Part shown: piece by piece, positions 24,703 to 33,165 of the stretch | Position numbering within the stretch: the first letter of the stretch is position 1 | Layout: each line of letters begins with the position of its first letter | Assembly: GCF_001017575.1 (NCBI RefSeq) | Contig: NZ_CP011372.1 | Location: 558,001 to 622,000 of the forward strand | From: Campylobacter lari | GTDB lineage: Bacteria; Campylobacterota; Campylobacteria; Campylobacterales; Campylobacteraceae | DNA length: 64,000 nt | Direction of reading: 5' to 3' | Made by a program: the position numbers and the translations under genes | Notes under the pieces: generated by a model | What the model was told of the DNA's origin: nothing | Databases searched by the model: none | Seen by the model: only the letters and a program-made list of their open reading frames with translations

Positions 24703-24728
24703 TTAATTAAGTTTCTTTATTTTATACT
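24703..24728 (+). promoter_or_regulatory. Operator half-site and -10 box of the early rightward promoter
   Basis: TTAATTAAGTTTC (24703-24715) is the inverse of 18343-18355. TATACT at 24723-24728 ends only 6 bases before the ATG at 24735, so the transcript would start at or next to the ATG. No ribosome site is present, so a leaderless mRNA is predicted. Confidence 0.5.
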
Positions 24729-24734
24729 TCAGTT

Positions 24735-24956
24735 ATGAAAAAAATTGATTTTATGAAATTTACTAATTTAATGAAACAACATTATTCATTGGTAAGTATT
24801 AAAAAAATTAGAACTAATAAAACACGCCCTTCTTTTAAAAAACAAATAGAGTTTAAAAGGTTATATGGAATTCCACATGAGTTTTGGGTAGATGTGCGTT
24901 CTAATCTTACAAATATACCAAAAAGAGGAAGAAAACCAAAAAAGGAGTGTGAGTGA
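24735..24956 (+). CDS. Cro-like small DNA-binding protein with AT-hook tail
   Basis: A 73-residue basic protein divergent from the repressor. FKKQIEFKRLYGIPHEFWVDV looks like the end of an HTH domain, and the tail IPKRGRKPKK holds an AT-hook core (RGRKP) that binds minor grooves of AT-rich DNA. Position and size fit a Cro-type early regulator. No ribosome site; see the predicted leaderless promoter. Its stop overlaps the next GTG start. Confidence 0.6.
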   Translation: MKKIDFMKFTNLMKQHYSLVSIKKIRTNKTRPSFKKQIEFKRLYGIPHEFWVDVRSNLTNIPKRGRKPKKECE

Positions 24957-25123
24957 AAGAGCAAAACAAAAGAATTGAAGATATTTCTATGGATTTAAAA
25001 GAAATACTTTTAATCATGAGAAAGCATAACTTAGGTGACCAAGCTAAGATTTTAAAAATGCTGAATGCTTTTTATGAAGATAGCATTGAAGTTAAACCGA
25101 TTGTGGTTGCTGGTGGCATTTAA
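24953..25123 (+). CDS. Small early phage protein (56 residues)
   Basis: GTG start at 24953 overlapping the upstream stop (GTGA), with AAGGAG 6 bases before it. The sequence begins VKEQNKRIEDISMDLKEILL and is helical and acidic, with a hydrophobic end (PIVVAGGI). No family recognised. It belongs to the early rightward operon. Confidence 0.6.
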   Translation: MKEQNKRIEDISMDLKEILLIMRKHNLGDQAKILKMLNAFYEDSIEVKPIVVAGGI

Positions 25124-25162
25124 TTATCGCATTAAATTTTTTAACAAAATTAAGGATGTTTT

Positions 25163-25291
25163 ATGAGTGTGATTAACTACTTGCTTTCGGGTCTTAGTAT
25201 AGGATTTTTAATCGGAGTTTTTATTTATTCTTTATCTCATTTTTTACATCAAAAGTTCAAAGATAAATATAAATCAGCCAAGAGGAAATAA
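25163..25291 (+). CDS. Small membrane protein (42 residues)
   Basis: ATG 25163 after AAGGATGTTTT. One hydrophobic helix (LLSGLSIGFLIGVFIYSLS) is followed by a basic tail (KFKDKYKSAKRK), which predicts an inner-membrane peptide with its C-terminus inside. It lies between the early control genes and the replication gene; function unknown. Confidence 0.6.
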   Translation: MSVINYLLSGLSIGFLIGVFIYSLSHFLHQKFKDKYKSAKRK

Positions 25292-25302
25292 ATTAAGGAA
25301 AA

Positions 25303-26292
25303 ATGATGAGTATACCGCATTTTAAAGCTAGTTTAGAAGTGGCTTTAGGAGATAAAAAGCCACTTAGAGCTAGAAGAGGTTTTACAAAAGTAGCTAATAC
25401 GATTTTTTATGGTGGCTTAAGTATGGATGCTTTGGCTCTTTACTTACAGCTTAAGAGAATGAGTGAAAAAACTTTAGTAAGTGAAATTTACTTAAGAGAA
25501 CTTATTTTAATCAAAAAAGATACAAGAATAAGCTTGCAAAGATTAAGACTTGCTAAAGATGAATTAATCAATTTTAATCTACTTCAAATTAAAAAAACAA
25601 ATTATCATAGATTTAATTATGAGTGGATTTTAAAAGATGAAAACAATGAAATAATTAAGCATTTTAACAAAACTGAATATAAGCTTAAAAGTGCTGATAA
25701 AAAACCAAGCAAAATATTTAAAAATAATACTTCTTCCGTAGTCGGAAATTTGAATACGGAAAAAGAAAAAAATGAAAATTCCCTATATATAGAAACACGC
25801 ACGCACGCGTATAAAGAAAATAATATAAATATAAATAATAATAAATTTATAAATTTAGAAAATTTAGAAAATAAAGAGAATACAAATAAAAATAATAACG
25901 CTACGCGAACTTTTTTTGTTGTTGATTTTGGAGCTTTAAAAACACAGGAGTTTAGCATGGGTAAATTTAAAAAACCTAGTGTAGATGATCTAATGGAGCA
26001 GATTAATACCTTTAATCAAAAACACAATACTTGCTTTGATGAGAGTTTGGCTGAAGACTTTATAGAGTATTGGGATGTTAGGCAGTGGAAGAGAGGCAAC
26101 AAAAAAATGGCTTCTGTTGCTGGTAGCTTACATACTTGGCTCAAATATGCAAAGGAAAATGCATTAAGAAAAAATGCTTTTAAAGTTAGAAAAAAAGAGG
26201 CTGAAGCTTGTGTGGTGAGCTCTTTGATGGATTATTATGGATTTGAAGATAGTCAAGAACAAAAATATATTGATGTAGTAAGTATTAGTTGA
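25303..26292 (+). CDS. Phage replication initiation-like protein
   Basis: A 329-residue protein with an N-terminal winged-helix-like domain (about residues 20-115), an Asn-rich linker (KENNININNNKFINLENLEN, about 170-200) and a C-terminal domain with KKPSVDDLMEQINTFNQKH, ...ADEFIEYWDVRQWKRG-like and VAGSLHTWLKYAKE segments. This order is typical of DnaD/lambda-O-like replisome organisers that open the origin and load helicase. An origin may lie in the linker-coding DNA, by analogy with lambda O. ATG follows AAGGAAAA. Confidence 0.6.
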   Translation: MMSIPHFKASLEVALGDKKPLRARRGFTKVANTIFYGGLSMDALALYLQLKRMSEKTLVSEIYLRELILIKKDTRISLQRLRLAKDELINFNLLQIKKTNYHRFNYEWILKDENNEIIKHFNKTEYKLKSADKKPSKIFKNNTSSVVGNLNTEKEKNENSLYIETRTHAYKENNININNNKFINLENLENKENTNKNNNATRTFFVVDFGALKTQEFSMGKFKKPSVDDLMEQINTFNQKHNTCFDESLAEDFIEYWDVRQWKRGNKKMASVAGSLHTWLKYAKENALRKNAFKVRKKEAEACVVSSLMDYYGFEDSQEQKYIDVVSIS

Positions 26293-26299
26293 GGGTGAA

Positions 26300-26965
26300 A
26301 TGAAAGAAAAAGTTAAAATTTTAATGAATTTGTTAGAGCTTAATCAAGCTCAAGCGGTGGATATAGTGGGCAGATATTTAAAAGATGTCAAAGATATACA
26401 TGTTTTTTTAGATTATTATTTTGAGACATGTATGAGTGAAAAAATCATCGGTTCTACTTATGAAAAACTTAGAATTGTTTGCAAGATAGCACAACTTGAG
26501 TTTAAAGAACGATTTGAGAATAAAGAAAGTTTTTTAAAATGGCTTTTTAGAAATTACAAGTCAAGAGCTTTTTTTAGATTATATAAAAATGATTTTACAT
26601 ATGAATATTTTGCTTATGATAGTTTCAAAAATAAAGTAAAACTTGAAAATAGTTCAAATGATTGTTTAATATGTATAAATGGCTTTAAAGAATTAACATA
26701 TCACGATGGGTCTTTGGTGGAAGATGGGTATTTTAAAGAGGCGCTTATAGACTTCATGTTTAAAAATCAGCATAGAGTTGGTAAAGATTTGAGCTTGGAT
26801 ATTCAAAAGATAGAATTAAAAACAGAACTTTGCCATCAAAAAACAAAAGAAGAAGAAAAAATATTGCACTTGCAAAATTTGGAAAAGTTTTCTCAAAAAC
26901 TAAAAGAAAAAACCAGCACCAATTTTAATTATTTAAGCAAAAATAAAGAAAAGGTAATACGATGA
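26300..26965 (+). CDS. Hypothetical early phage protein
   Basis: A 221-residue soluble protein rich in aromatic and charged residues, starting MKEKVKILMNLLELNQAQAV. The C-terminal third is a Lys/Glu coiled coil. No family recognised. It lies 7 bases after the replication gene and overlaps the RusA gene by 4 bases, so a role in replication or helicase loading is plausible but unproven. Confidence 0.6.
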   Translation: MKEKVKILMNLLELNQAQAVDIVGRYLKDVKDIHVFLDYYFETCMSEKIIGSTYEKLRIVCKIAQLEFKERFENKESFLKWLFRNYKSRAFFRLYKNDFTYEYFAYDSFKNKVKLENSSNDCLICINGFKELTYHDGSLVEDGYFKEALIDFMFKNQHRVGKDLSLDIQKIELKTELCHQKTKEEEKILHLQNLEKFSQKLKEKTSTNFNYLSKNKEKVIR

Positions 26966-27348
26966 GCTATTCTTTAAAATTAGAGCTTAAAAATAACCCT
27001 GTGCCTTATAAAAGAACAACTCAAAGAGCCAAGTTTGTTTGCAAAGATTATCTTAAGTATTTAGATTTTAAAAAACTCTTGCAAATTGAGTTTAGAAAGC
27101 AAAATGGAATAAGCCCTAATCAAGCTTTTGACTCTAAAAAGCAATACGAGTTTTCTTTAAAAATAGGTTTTAACAATAAAAAACATGGTGATGCAGATAA
27201 TATCGTAAAAGCCGTATTGGATGCGCTGTTTGAAAATGATAAGAACGTGTTAAAAGGGAAATATGAAATTGTTGCTTTTAAAAAGGCTTTTTTGGATTTA
27301 GAAATTAGCCAATATGATTTTAAGGAAGGATTATCTTATGAGCAATAA
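26962..27348 (+). CDS. rusA: RusA-family Holliday junction resolvase
   Basis: A 128-residue protein with the RusA core HGDADNIVKAVLDALFENDK, whose Asp residues form the metal site, and the N-terminal NPVPYKRTTQRAKF strand. RusA cleaves branched DNA and often stands just before the terminase genes, as here, to clear junctions before packaging. It overlaps both neighbours (ATGA upstream, 11 bases downstream). Confidence 0.88.
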   Translation: MSYSLKLELKNNPVPYKRTTQRAKFVCKDYLKYLDFKKLLQIEFRKQNGISPNQAFDSKKQYEFSLKIGFNNKKHGDADNIVKAVLDALFENDKNVLKGKYEIVAFKKAFLDLEISQYDFKEGLSYEQ

Positions 27349-27715
27349 AGTATTAACAAAAGATGAGTTAGAGCAAAAAGTTGATGAGTTTTTTGCTACA
27401 AATACACCACTTGCTGAAACAAAAGAAAAAACTATTTATGCGCCAAAGACAATAGAAAGTCTAGCTGTATTTTTAGGTGTTACGACAAAAACTCTTAGTA
27501 TTTGGGAGAAAGATGCAGAATTTGGAGAAATTATTCAAATGGCTAAACAAAGATGTGCTAGCTCTATAATAGATCATTCTTTGATAGGCACTTACACTCC
27601 TAGCATAAGCATGTTTTTGCTTAAAAACAATCATGGCTATGTAGATAAACAAGAAGTGGTTAGTGATAGTGTTCAAAAAATAGAAATCATAAGAAGTGAA
27701 GTTAAATGCAATTAA
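27338..27715 (+). CDS. terS: Terminase small subunit
   Basis: A 125-residue protein with an HTH region (IESLAVFLGVTTKTLSIWEK) and a C-terminal part (SLIGTYTPSISMFLLKNNHG) typical of small terminases, which recognise the packaging site. I chose ATG 27338 because GGAAGGATTATCTT precedes it. It overlaps terL by 10 bases. Confidence 0.8.
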   Translation: MSNKVLTKDELEQKVDEFFATNTPLAETKEKTIYAPKTIESLAVFLGVTTKTLSIWEKDAEFGEIIQMAKQRCASSIIDHSLIGTYTPSISMFLLKNNHGYVDKQEVVSDSVQKIEIIRSEVKCN

Positions 27716-28998
27716 AACTTGATTTTTCTTACACTCCGGCACAACTTAAAGTTTTTGATGATAAAAATCCACGCTTTATAACAGTAGCAAAGGGTAGAAG
27801 ATTGGGTTTTACAAGAGGAAGTGCAAAATATGTAATAGAAAATCTTTTAATGGGGTTAAATGTTCTTTGGGTTGACACGGTTCAAAGCAACTTACAAAAT
27901 TATTTCGAGCTTTACTTTATGCCTGAGCTAAAAAAACTCCCAAAAGAATTTTATTCTTGGAGCGTTCAAGATAAAAAACTTATTTTAAATAATGCTGTGC
28001 TTCATATGAGAAGTGCTGAAAGACCTGAAAATATAGAAGGCTTTGGCTATGATTTGGTAATTTTAAACGAAGCAGGAATTATCTTAAAAGGCTCTAAAGG
28101 GGAGTATCTTTGGTACAACGCCATACGCCCTATGTTGCTTGATAATCCTAAATCAAGAGCGATTATAGGTGGAGTTCCTAAAGGAAAAAATCTTTTTTAT
28201 GAGCTTTGTAAAAAAGAATTAAGTGATGAAAATTGGAAACATTTTCAGTTCTCAAGTTATGATAATCCTTTTTTGAGTAAAGATCAAATCAAAGAGCTAA
28301 TCGAAGAAGTAGGCGGAGAAGATAGCGAAGTAGTTAAACAAGAAATTTATGGAGACTTTATAGATAACTCTAGTGCAGAACTTTTTGCTTTAAGTGATAT
28401 TGAAAAAAGTATGAATGTTATTAGTTTTGATATGCAAAAAATGCAAGGAGACAATATATGGGGACTTGATGTAGCAAGATATGGAGATGATAAGAGCGTT
28501 TTGGTCAAAAGAAAAGGTTTTGTTGTAGATGAAATTAAAAAATATAGTGGGCTTAGTATTAGTGCTTTAGCAAATGTTGTTTTAGCAGAATTTAATAAAG
28601 ACAAGGAAAAGCCACGAGGTATTTTTATAGATACTTGTGGGCTTGGAGTTGGTGTATATGATATATTGAGTGATTATGGCTTGCCTGTATTTGAGGCAAA
28701 TTCTGCAAATTCTGCAACTAACAATGAATACTTAAACAAAAGAGCGCAAATGTATTTTACTTTGGCTAAAAACATAAAACATATGCAAATTATCAAAGAT
28801 GATGAGCTAAAAAAAGATTTACGCATGATTGAATATGAGTATTCTGATAAGGGGCTTTTAAAGATAAAGGCAAAAGAACAGATAAAAAAAGATTACGGAA
28901 AAAGCCCTGATACTAGTGATGCTTTAGCTTTAACTTTCTTTGAAAAATTGCACCCAAAAAACAATACTAGTGAAGATTGGAGTTATGATGGCTGGTGA
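27706..28998 (+). CDS. terL: Terminase large subunit
   Basis: A 430-residue packaging motor. A Walker A-like loop is in VAKGRRLGFTRGSAKYV (about residues 27-43), Walker B in DLVILNEAG (about 118-126), and the RNase H-like nuclease acidic residues in GLDVARYGDDKS (about 250), FIDTCGLGVGVYD (about 307) and PDTSDALALTF (about 407). It cuts concatemers and pumps DNA into the prohead. All three nuclease blocks are present, so it looks functional. Confidence 0.9.
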   Translation: MQLKLDFSYTPAQLKVFDDKNPRFITVAKGRRLGFTRGSAKYVIENLLMGLNVLWVDTVQSNLQNYFELYFMPELKKLPKEFYSWSVQDKKLILNNAVLHMRSAERPENIEGFGYDLVILNEAGIILKGSKGEYLWYNAIRPMLLDNPKSRAIIGGVPKGKNLFYELCKKELSDENWKHFQFSSYDNPFLSKDQIKELIEEVGGEDSEVVKQEIYGDFIDNSSAELFALSDIEKSMNVISFDMQKMQGDNIWGLDVARYGDDKSVLVKRKGFVVDEIKKYSGLSISALANVVLAEFNKDKEKPRGIFIDTCGLGVGVYDILSDYGLPVFEANSANSATNNEYLNKRAQMYFTLAKNIKHMQIIKDDELKKDLRMIEYEYSDKGLLKIKAKEQIKKDYGKSPDTSDALALTFFEKLHPKNNTSEDWSYDGW

Positions 28999-29251
28999 GT
29001 TTTTAATGGTATATGAGAATATAGATCCGCTTAAAATTAAAGAGTTAGCTAAGAAAGAAGATGATGTTATAAAAATAATTTTGGCTAAGTGGATATTAGA
29101 TCTTTTTGGGGGTTTTAGAAATATTTCTAAAAAGCAATACAAGAGAGAAATGGTGAAAATTTTAAAAGAAAAAGGTGTGAGTGATGATGATATTGCTAAG
29201 CTAACAAAGCTTAGTAAAGTTACCATATGGAGAATTAATAATGAGAAATAA
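28985..29251 (+). CDS. Small HTH protein between terminase and portal genes
   Basis: An 88-residue protein from ATG 28985 (MMAGEFLMVYENIDPLKI). The C-terminus, KEKGVSDDDIAKLTKLSKVT followed by IWRINN, is a resolvase/transposase-type helix-turn-helix. It overlaps terL by 14 bases and portal by 11 bases. A later ATG (29006) would give a shorter protein. It may help in DNA recognition for packaging or in late gene control. Confidence 0.6.
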   Translation: MMAGEFLMVYENIDPLKIKELAKKEDDVIKIILAKWILDLFGGFRNISKKQYKREMVKILKEKGVSDDDIAKLTKLSKVTIWRINNEK

Positions 29252-30737
29252 AGAAGAAAAAATTACATATTTAGTAAAACTTATAAGTGAAAGTAAAAAT
29301 GCTTATGAAAAATACAAGCCTTATTTTTCTGCCTTGCAAGATGCATATTTATTAAAAAATGAAAAAAAAGAAATTTATGAAAAAAGAAACAAATCTTGCA
29401 TCTTTATACCAAAGATTAATGCAAAAATTAAATATTTAATAACTGCTTTAAATGATGTGTATTTTAACAGTGAGAGAATGGCAGATATTGAAAGTTATAT
29501 TAATTCAGATGAGCAAATTATAGCTATGTGGCAAAGAGCTTTAGATTTTTATACAGGAGAAATTAATTTGTTTAAGCTCTTTCAGCCTTTATTTTTAGAT
29601 GTTTTAACAACAGGAACATCAATAGCAAAAGTAACTTGGCACAAGGGTATGCCTCGTATTGAAAGAGTTGGTATAGATGAGGTTTATTTTGATCCAAATG
29701 CTTTAAATAATGATGATATCAGTTTTATTGTAAATGAGATTTATCTTTCACACGCACAAATTAAGCAAAGGCAAAAATTAGGATTTTATCAAAAGACAAA
29801 TATAGATGTGCATTTTGACAAAAATGAAGAGTTTAAAAAGGTTAAGTTATATGATATTTATGTGAAAAAAGATGATGATAAATGGGTTGTTTCAACACTT
29901 TTAGAAGAGGAATTGTTGCGCGATGATGTGGTTTTAGAAGATGGACAGCCTTTTGTTTGGGGGTCAATGCTTCCACAATTAAAAACAATAGACAATGAAG
30001 AATATGTGTGTGCTTATGGCGAACCTGTTATGTCAAGTGCATTGTCTTTGCAAAAGGAAATAAATATCACAAGAAATCTTTTAATAGATGCAATGAGAAG
30101 TGCATTAAACCCAAAAATAATACTTCAAAAATCTGCCGGAGTTTCAAGAGAAGACTTAGAGACTGTTGGCAAGCCAATATATCTTACAGAGCCTTCAAGT
30201 GTTGGTTTTTTGCCAACACCGAATATAAGTAGCTCGGGGGTTAATTTAGAACTCTTAGAGAGTGAAATCACAGAGGTTACTGGTGTTAGCCCACAAAATA
30301 ACGGTGCGCAAACTGCACAAAATGAAACTGCTACTGAGATTAGCATAAAAGCACAAGAAGGTGGTCGAAGAAGTGCAGATTATATTAGATCATATAATGA
30401 GACTTTTGTAGAGCCTTTGTTTGATAGATTTGCAAAACTAGTATTTAAGTATGGAAATGATGAATTTTTTAATGGGTTTACAAGAGAGGATATACCTAGT
30501 TTTAGATTTAATATACAAACAGGTACTGGAGCTATGAATAAAGAAGTTAGAAGAGCAGGACTTCAAGCAAGTATGCAAGTATTTTCACAACTTTATCAAA
30601 TGTATATGAGTATAGGTGATATGCAAAGTGCATATGGAATTGTTAAAGCTAATGAAGAGTTAGTTAAAGAACTTTTGCCTATTTTGGGGATAAAAAATGT
30701 CAATTCTTTATTTGCTTTCAACAAGGGTATGCAATGA
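29241..30737 (+). CDS. Portal protein
   Basis: A 498-residue protein of the podovirus-type portal (head-to-tail connector) class. There is an N-terminal clip region, FLDVLTTGTSIAKVTWHKG, EVYFDPNALNNDD, the stem-like SLQKEINITRNLLIDAM, then GAQTAQNETATEISIKAQEGG and the crown helix. The TATEI...Q...G...R pattern is shared by P22-like and SU10-like portals. It forms the dodecameric DNA gate. It follows the HTH gene with overlap and precedes the scaffold. Confidence 0.8.
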   Translation: MRNKEEKITYLVKLISESKNAYEKYKPYFSALQDAYLLKNEKKEIYEKRNKSCIFIPKINAKIKYLITALNDVYFNSERMADIESYINSDEQIIAMWQRALDFYTGEINLFKLFQPLFLDVLTTGTSIAKVTWHKGMPRIERVGIDEVYFDPNALNNDDISFIVNEIYLSHAQIKQRQKLGFYQKTNIDVHFDKNEEFKKVKLYDIYVKKDDDKWVVSTLLEEELLRDDVVLEDGQPFVWGSMLPQLKTIDNEEYVCAYGEPVMSSALSLQKEINITRNLLIDAMRSALNPKIILQKSAGVSREDLETVGKPIYLTEPSSVGFLPTPNISSSGVNLELLESEITEVTGVSPQNNGAQTAQNETATEISIKAQEGGRRSADYIRSYNETFVEPLFDRFAKLVFKYGNDEFFNGFTREDIPSFRFNIQTGTGAMNKEVRRAGLQASMQVFSQLYQMYMSIGDMQSAYGIVKANEELVKELLPILGIKNVNSLFAFNKGMQ

Positions 30738-30940
30738 AGATTTTATTGGATTTAAATTTTGATATACAACAAACAAAAGGAGGTAAGAGGCTAGTTGATT
30801 TTATAGATAAAAAATACCAAGAATGTTTTGCAATGGCAAAAAACCAACAACAAACAGCAGAGTATAGGCTAAAAGCTTTAGAGCAAATGGCTTTTTTAGA
30901 CACGATAATAAATTTACTAAAGGAAGAAGATGATGAATGA
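30734..30940 (+). CDS. Small hypothetical virion/assembly protein
   Basis: A 68-residue protein starting MKILLDLNFDIQQTKGGKRL, with a Gln-rich helix and acidic C-terminus (NLLKEEDDE). It overlaps the portal stop and the scaffold start. No family recognised. Confidence 0.6.
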   Translation: MKILLDLNFDIQQTKGGKRLVDFIDKKYQECFAMAKNQQQTAEYRLKALEQMAFLDTIINLLKEEDDE

Positions 30941-31571
30941 ACAAATGAATGAAAATGATGCTTTAAATGAACTTTTAAACTCACTTAATGACAATGAAGA
31001 AACCACTCAAAACAAAGAGGAAGAACAAGAAGTAGAGCAAGTAGAACAAGATGAACAAAATAATCAAGATTTATCTAAACTTTTAAAAGAGCAAGCAAAT
31101 GAAATTAAAACTTTAAAAGAAAGCTTAGCACTGCTTAATAATAAAAATAAGCCAAGTAAAGAAGAAGAAGAAAGGAAAGAGTATTTAAAGCAATTAGGGC
31201 TTGGAGGAATTGATGAAAGGCTTAAAAAACTAGATGAATTAGAAGCAAAAGCTAAGCAAAAAGATGAGGAAGAAAGCTTGCGTGCTAAATACATGGAGGT
31301 TGAAAGAACAATTAGAAAAGAGTATCCAAATGCTGACTTAAAAACTATGGGAGAATTAGCAAACAAACTTGGTGGATTAGCAAGTGGAGATTTACAAAGC
31401 TGGAGAACACTTTTGGCTATGGTTTATAAAAAAGATATTAGTAAAAAGGCAGATGAGAGCTTACCTAGATCAAATTACGCAGGTGGCGAGAGTGATTTTA
31501 ACTCAAAAATAAAAAAAGGTGATGATATTTCTAATATTGATTTAGGAAAAGAATTATTATCTTTAGCTTAA
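30930..31571 (+). CDS. Probable scaffolding protein
   Basis: A 213-residue, very acidic N-terminal half (runs of Glu/Asp/Gln), a long coiled coil (residues 50-125) and a basic C-terminal region with EYPNADLKTMGELANKLGG. This composition and the position after the portal fit a capsid scaffolding protein. Unusually, the coat protein gene does not follow; it is 8 kb downstream. ATG 30930 or 30933, after AAGGAAGATG. Confidence 0.65.
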   Translation: MMNEQMNENDALNELLNSLNDNEETTQNKEEEQEVEQVEQDEQNNQDLSKLLKEQANEIKTLKESLALLNNKNKPSKEEEERKEYLKQLGLGGIDERLKKLDELEAKAKQKDEEESLRAKYMEVERTIRKEYPNADLKTMGELANKLGGLASGDLQSWRTLLAMVYKKDISKKADESLPRSNYAGGESDFNSKIKKGDDISNIDLGKELLSLA

Positions 31572-31584
31572 AGAGGGGTATTTA

Positions 31585-31944
31585 ATGAATTTTGCAGCAT
31601 TAATGAATAATGGTTTTGATTTTTCAAAAAACTTAGTTAAAGCTCAGGCTCCAAAGGTTGATAGTTTTTCATTTACTGATTTTCTAAGCAAAGGTTTTGA
31701 TAATTTTAGTAAATGGGGGAATAAAGAAATAGCAAAAAATGGAGCAAGAACTAATTTTGATAGGCTTATAGACATTGGTGGACTTGCCGGAGGACTTTGG
31801 GGTGGATATGAAGAGCAGAAAATGGCAAAAAAGAATTTTGAGCTTCAAAAAGATGCTTACAATTTTAACAAATACTTAGCACAAGAGGAGCTTAGAAGAA
31901 GACAAAATAGAGAAAATAACTTAAAAGAAGTTTGGGCTAGTTAA
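31585..31944 (+). CDS. Hypothetical virion protein, possibly ejected
   Basis: A 119-residue protein with a glycine-rich hydrophobic centre (LIDIGGLAGGLWGGYEEQKM) and an Arg/Gln-rich helical end (FELQKDAYNFNKYLAQEELR). Small proteins with this layout in podoviruses are DNA-ejection proteins. RBS AGAGGGG. A strong hairpin follows. Confidence 0.55.
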   Translation: MNFAALMNNGFDFSKNLVKAQAPKVDSFSFTDFLSKGFDNFSKWGNKEIAKNGARTNFDRLIDIGGLAGGLWGGYEEQKMAKKNFELQKDAYNFNKYLAQEELRRRQNRENNLKEVWAS

Positions 31945-31951
31945 AGTTTAT

Positions 31952-31976
31952 GGATTTAAGGGGTTACCTTAAATCC
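31952..31976 (+). terminator. Hairpin with T-rich tail
   Basis: GGATTTAAGG and CCTTAAATCC form a perfect 10-bp stem with a 5-base loop, followed by TTTATTTTAG. It lies between the two ejection-type genes and may be a partial terminator within the late operon. Confidence 0.6.
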
Positions 31977-32007
31977 TTTATTTTAGATATTAAATAAAGG
32001 TAGAAAA

Positions 32008-33165
32008 ATGGCACATTATAACCCACAGCAAGTAGTATTTAACCCAAGTCTTGGTGTAATCCAAAATGCAGGAAAAGTAGGTGGAGTTTTATACGATAGT
32101 ATGAAACAATATAGAGAAGAAGAAAACAAAAGAAGACTTTTGGCGCAAAGAGATGAAGAGTTAAAAGCTCGACAAGAACAAAATGAGATCAATAATGCTT
32201 TTTTAAATAATAATTTATTGCAAAAGGAAAGAGCTTTTGAGTATGCTATGGAGCAAGATAGGATAAAGAATAATTTAGCTTTACAAGAATTTAATTCGCA
32301 ATCTTTTTATAGAGACATAAATAATCAAAAAACTTTATTAGAAATGCAAAGAATAGAAAACGAAATCAATGCAAAAAAACAAGAACAAAAACTATTTGAC
32401 AATATAACAAATAGTAATACAACGAGACAGAATTTTACAGATAAACAGCATTTAGGGGATTTTAGAACAAAAGCAGCTGCTCAGTTTTTGGATATGGCTT
32501 CTAATAGAGGAGAGACATATGATACAACCCATGGTTTTTGGAATGGTGCTGTAAATAGAATTTTTGGTGGATGGGGAAGCAAGAGTACTGATTTAAATAG
32601 TGCTAGTGATTTGTTTTTACAAAGAGTGATAACTGATTTAATGAGAGGAGGAAAAAATGCTAAATGGAATTTAGAGAATATACAAGCAAATTTCCCTATA
32701 AATGGCAATATTCTAGAAGCAAATAACCAAAAAGTGGCACAAGATTTAGTAGGAGAGTGGTTAGCATATGCACCAACAGCTTATAGTTTAGAATTGTCAG
32801 AAAAATTAGGAAATGCAAAAACAAACTTTCAAAAGCAAACTGCTATAGAGGAATATCAAAACAATATAGCTTTTTATAATGAATATGCCCCAAAGGTTAG
32901 AGCGTTTTATTGGGATGAGAAGTATGACAAACCTAGCGAAAAAGCAATTACAGTAGAAAATCAAAAAACAAAAGAGGCTCAGCAAAATTCTCATAACTTA
33001 TTAGCGTTTGCTAATAATCAAAAATTTTATGATGTGAATTTAGGAGGCTTTGAGGCACAAATTTCTGAACCTGATTCTAATGGAAATGTTATTTTAATCA
33101 ACAGCGTAGGAAAAAGAAAACAAGTAAGCTTGGAAGAACTAAGAAAAGAGGGGTTAGTAAAATGA
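32008..33165 (+). CDS. Probable internal virion/DNA ejection protein
   Basis: A 385-residue protein. The first 130 residues are a charged, Gln/Asn/Glu-rich coiled coil (starting after NPQQVVFNPSLGVIQNAGKV). The remaining part is mixed and soluble, with NGAVNRIFGGWGSKSTDLN in the middle. It overlaps the giant downstream gene (ATGA at 33162-33165). Position between scaffold and the giant protein fits a podovirus ejection protein. No clear family. Confidence 0.6.
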   Translation: MAHYNPQQVVFNPSLGVIQNAGKVGGVLYDSMKQYREEENKRRLLAQRDEELKARQEQNEINNAFLNNNLLQKERAFEYAMEQDRIKNNLALQEFNSQSFYRDINNQKTLLEMQRIENEINAKKQEQKLFDNITNSNTTRQNFTDKQHLGDFRTKAAAQFLDMASNRGETYDTTHGFWNGAVNRIFGGWGSKSTDLNSASDLFLQRVITDLMRGGKNAKWNLENIQANFPINGNILEANNQKVAQDLVGEWLAYAPTAYSLELSEKLGNAKTNFQKQTAIEEYQNNIAFYNEYAPKVRAFYWDEKYDKPSEKAITVENQKTKEAQQNSHNLLAFANNQKFYDVNLGGFEAQISEPDSNGNVILINSVGKRKQVSLEELRKEGLVK

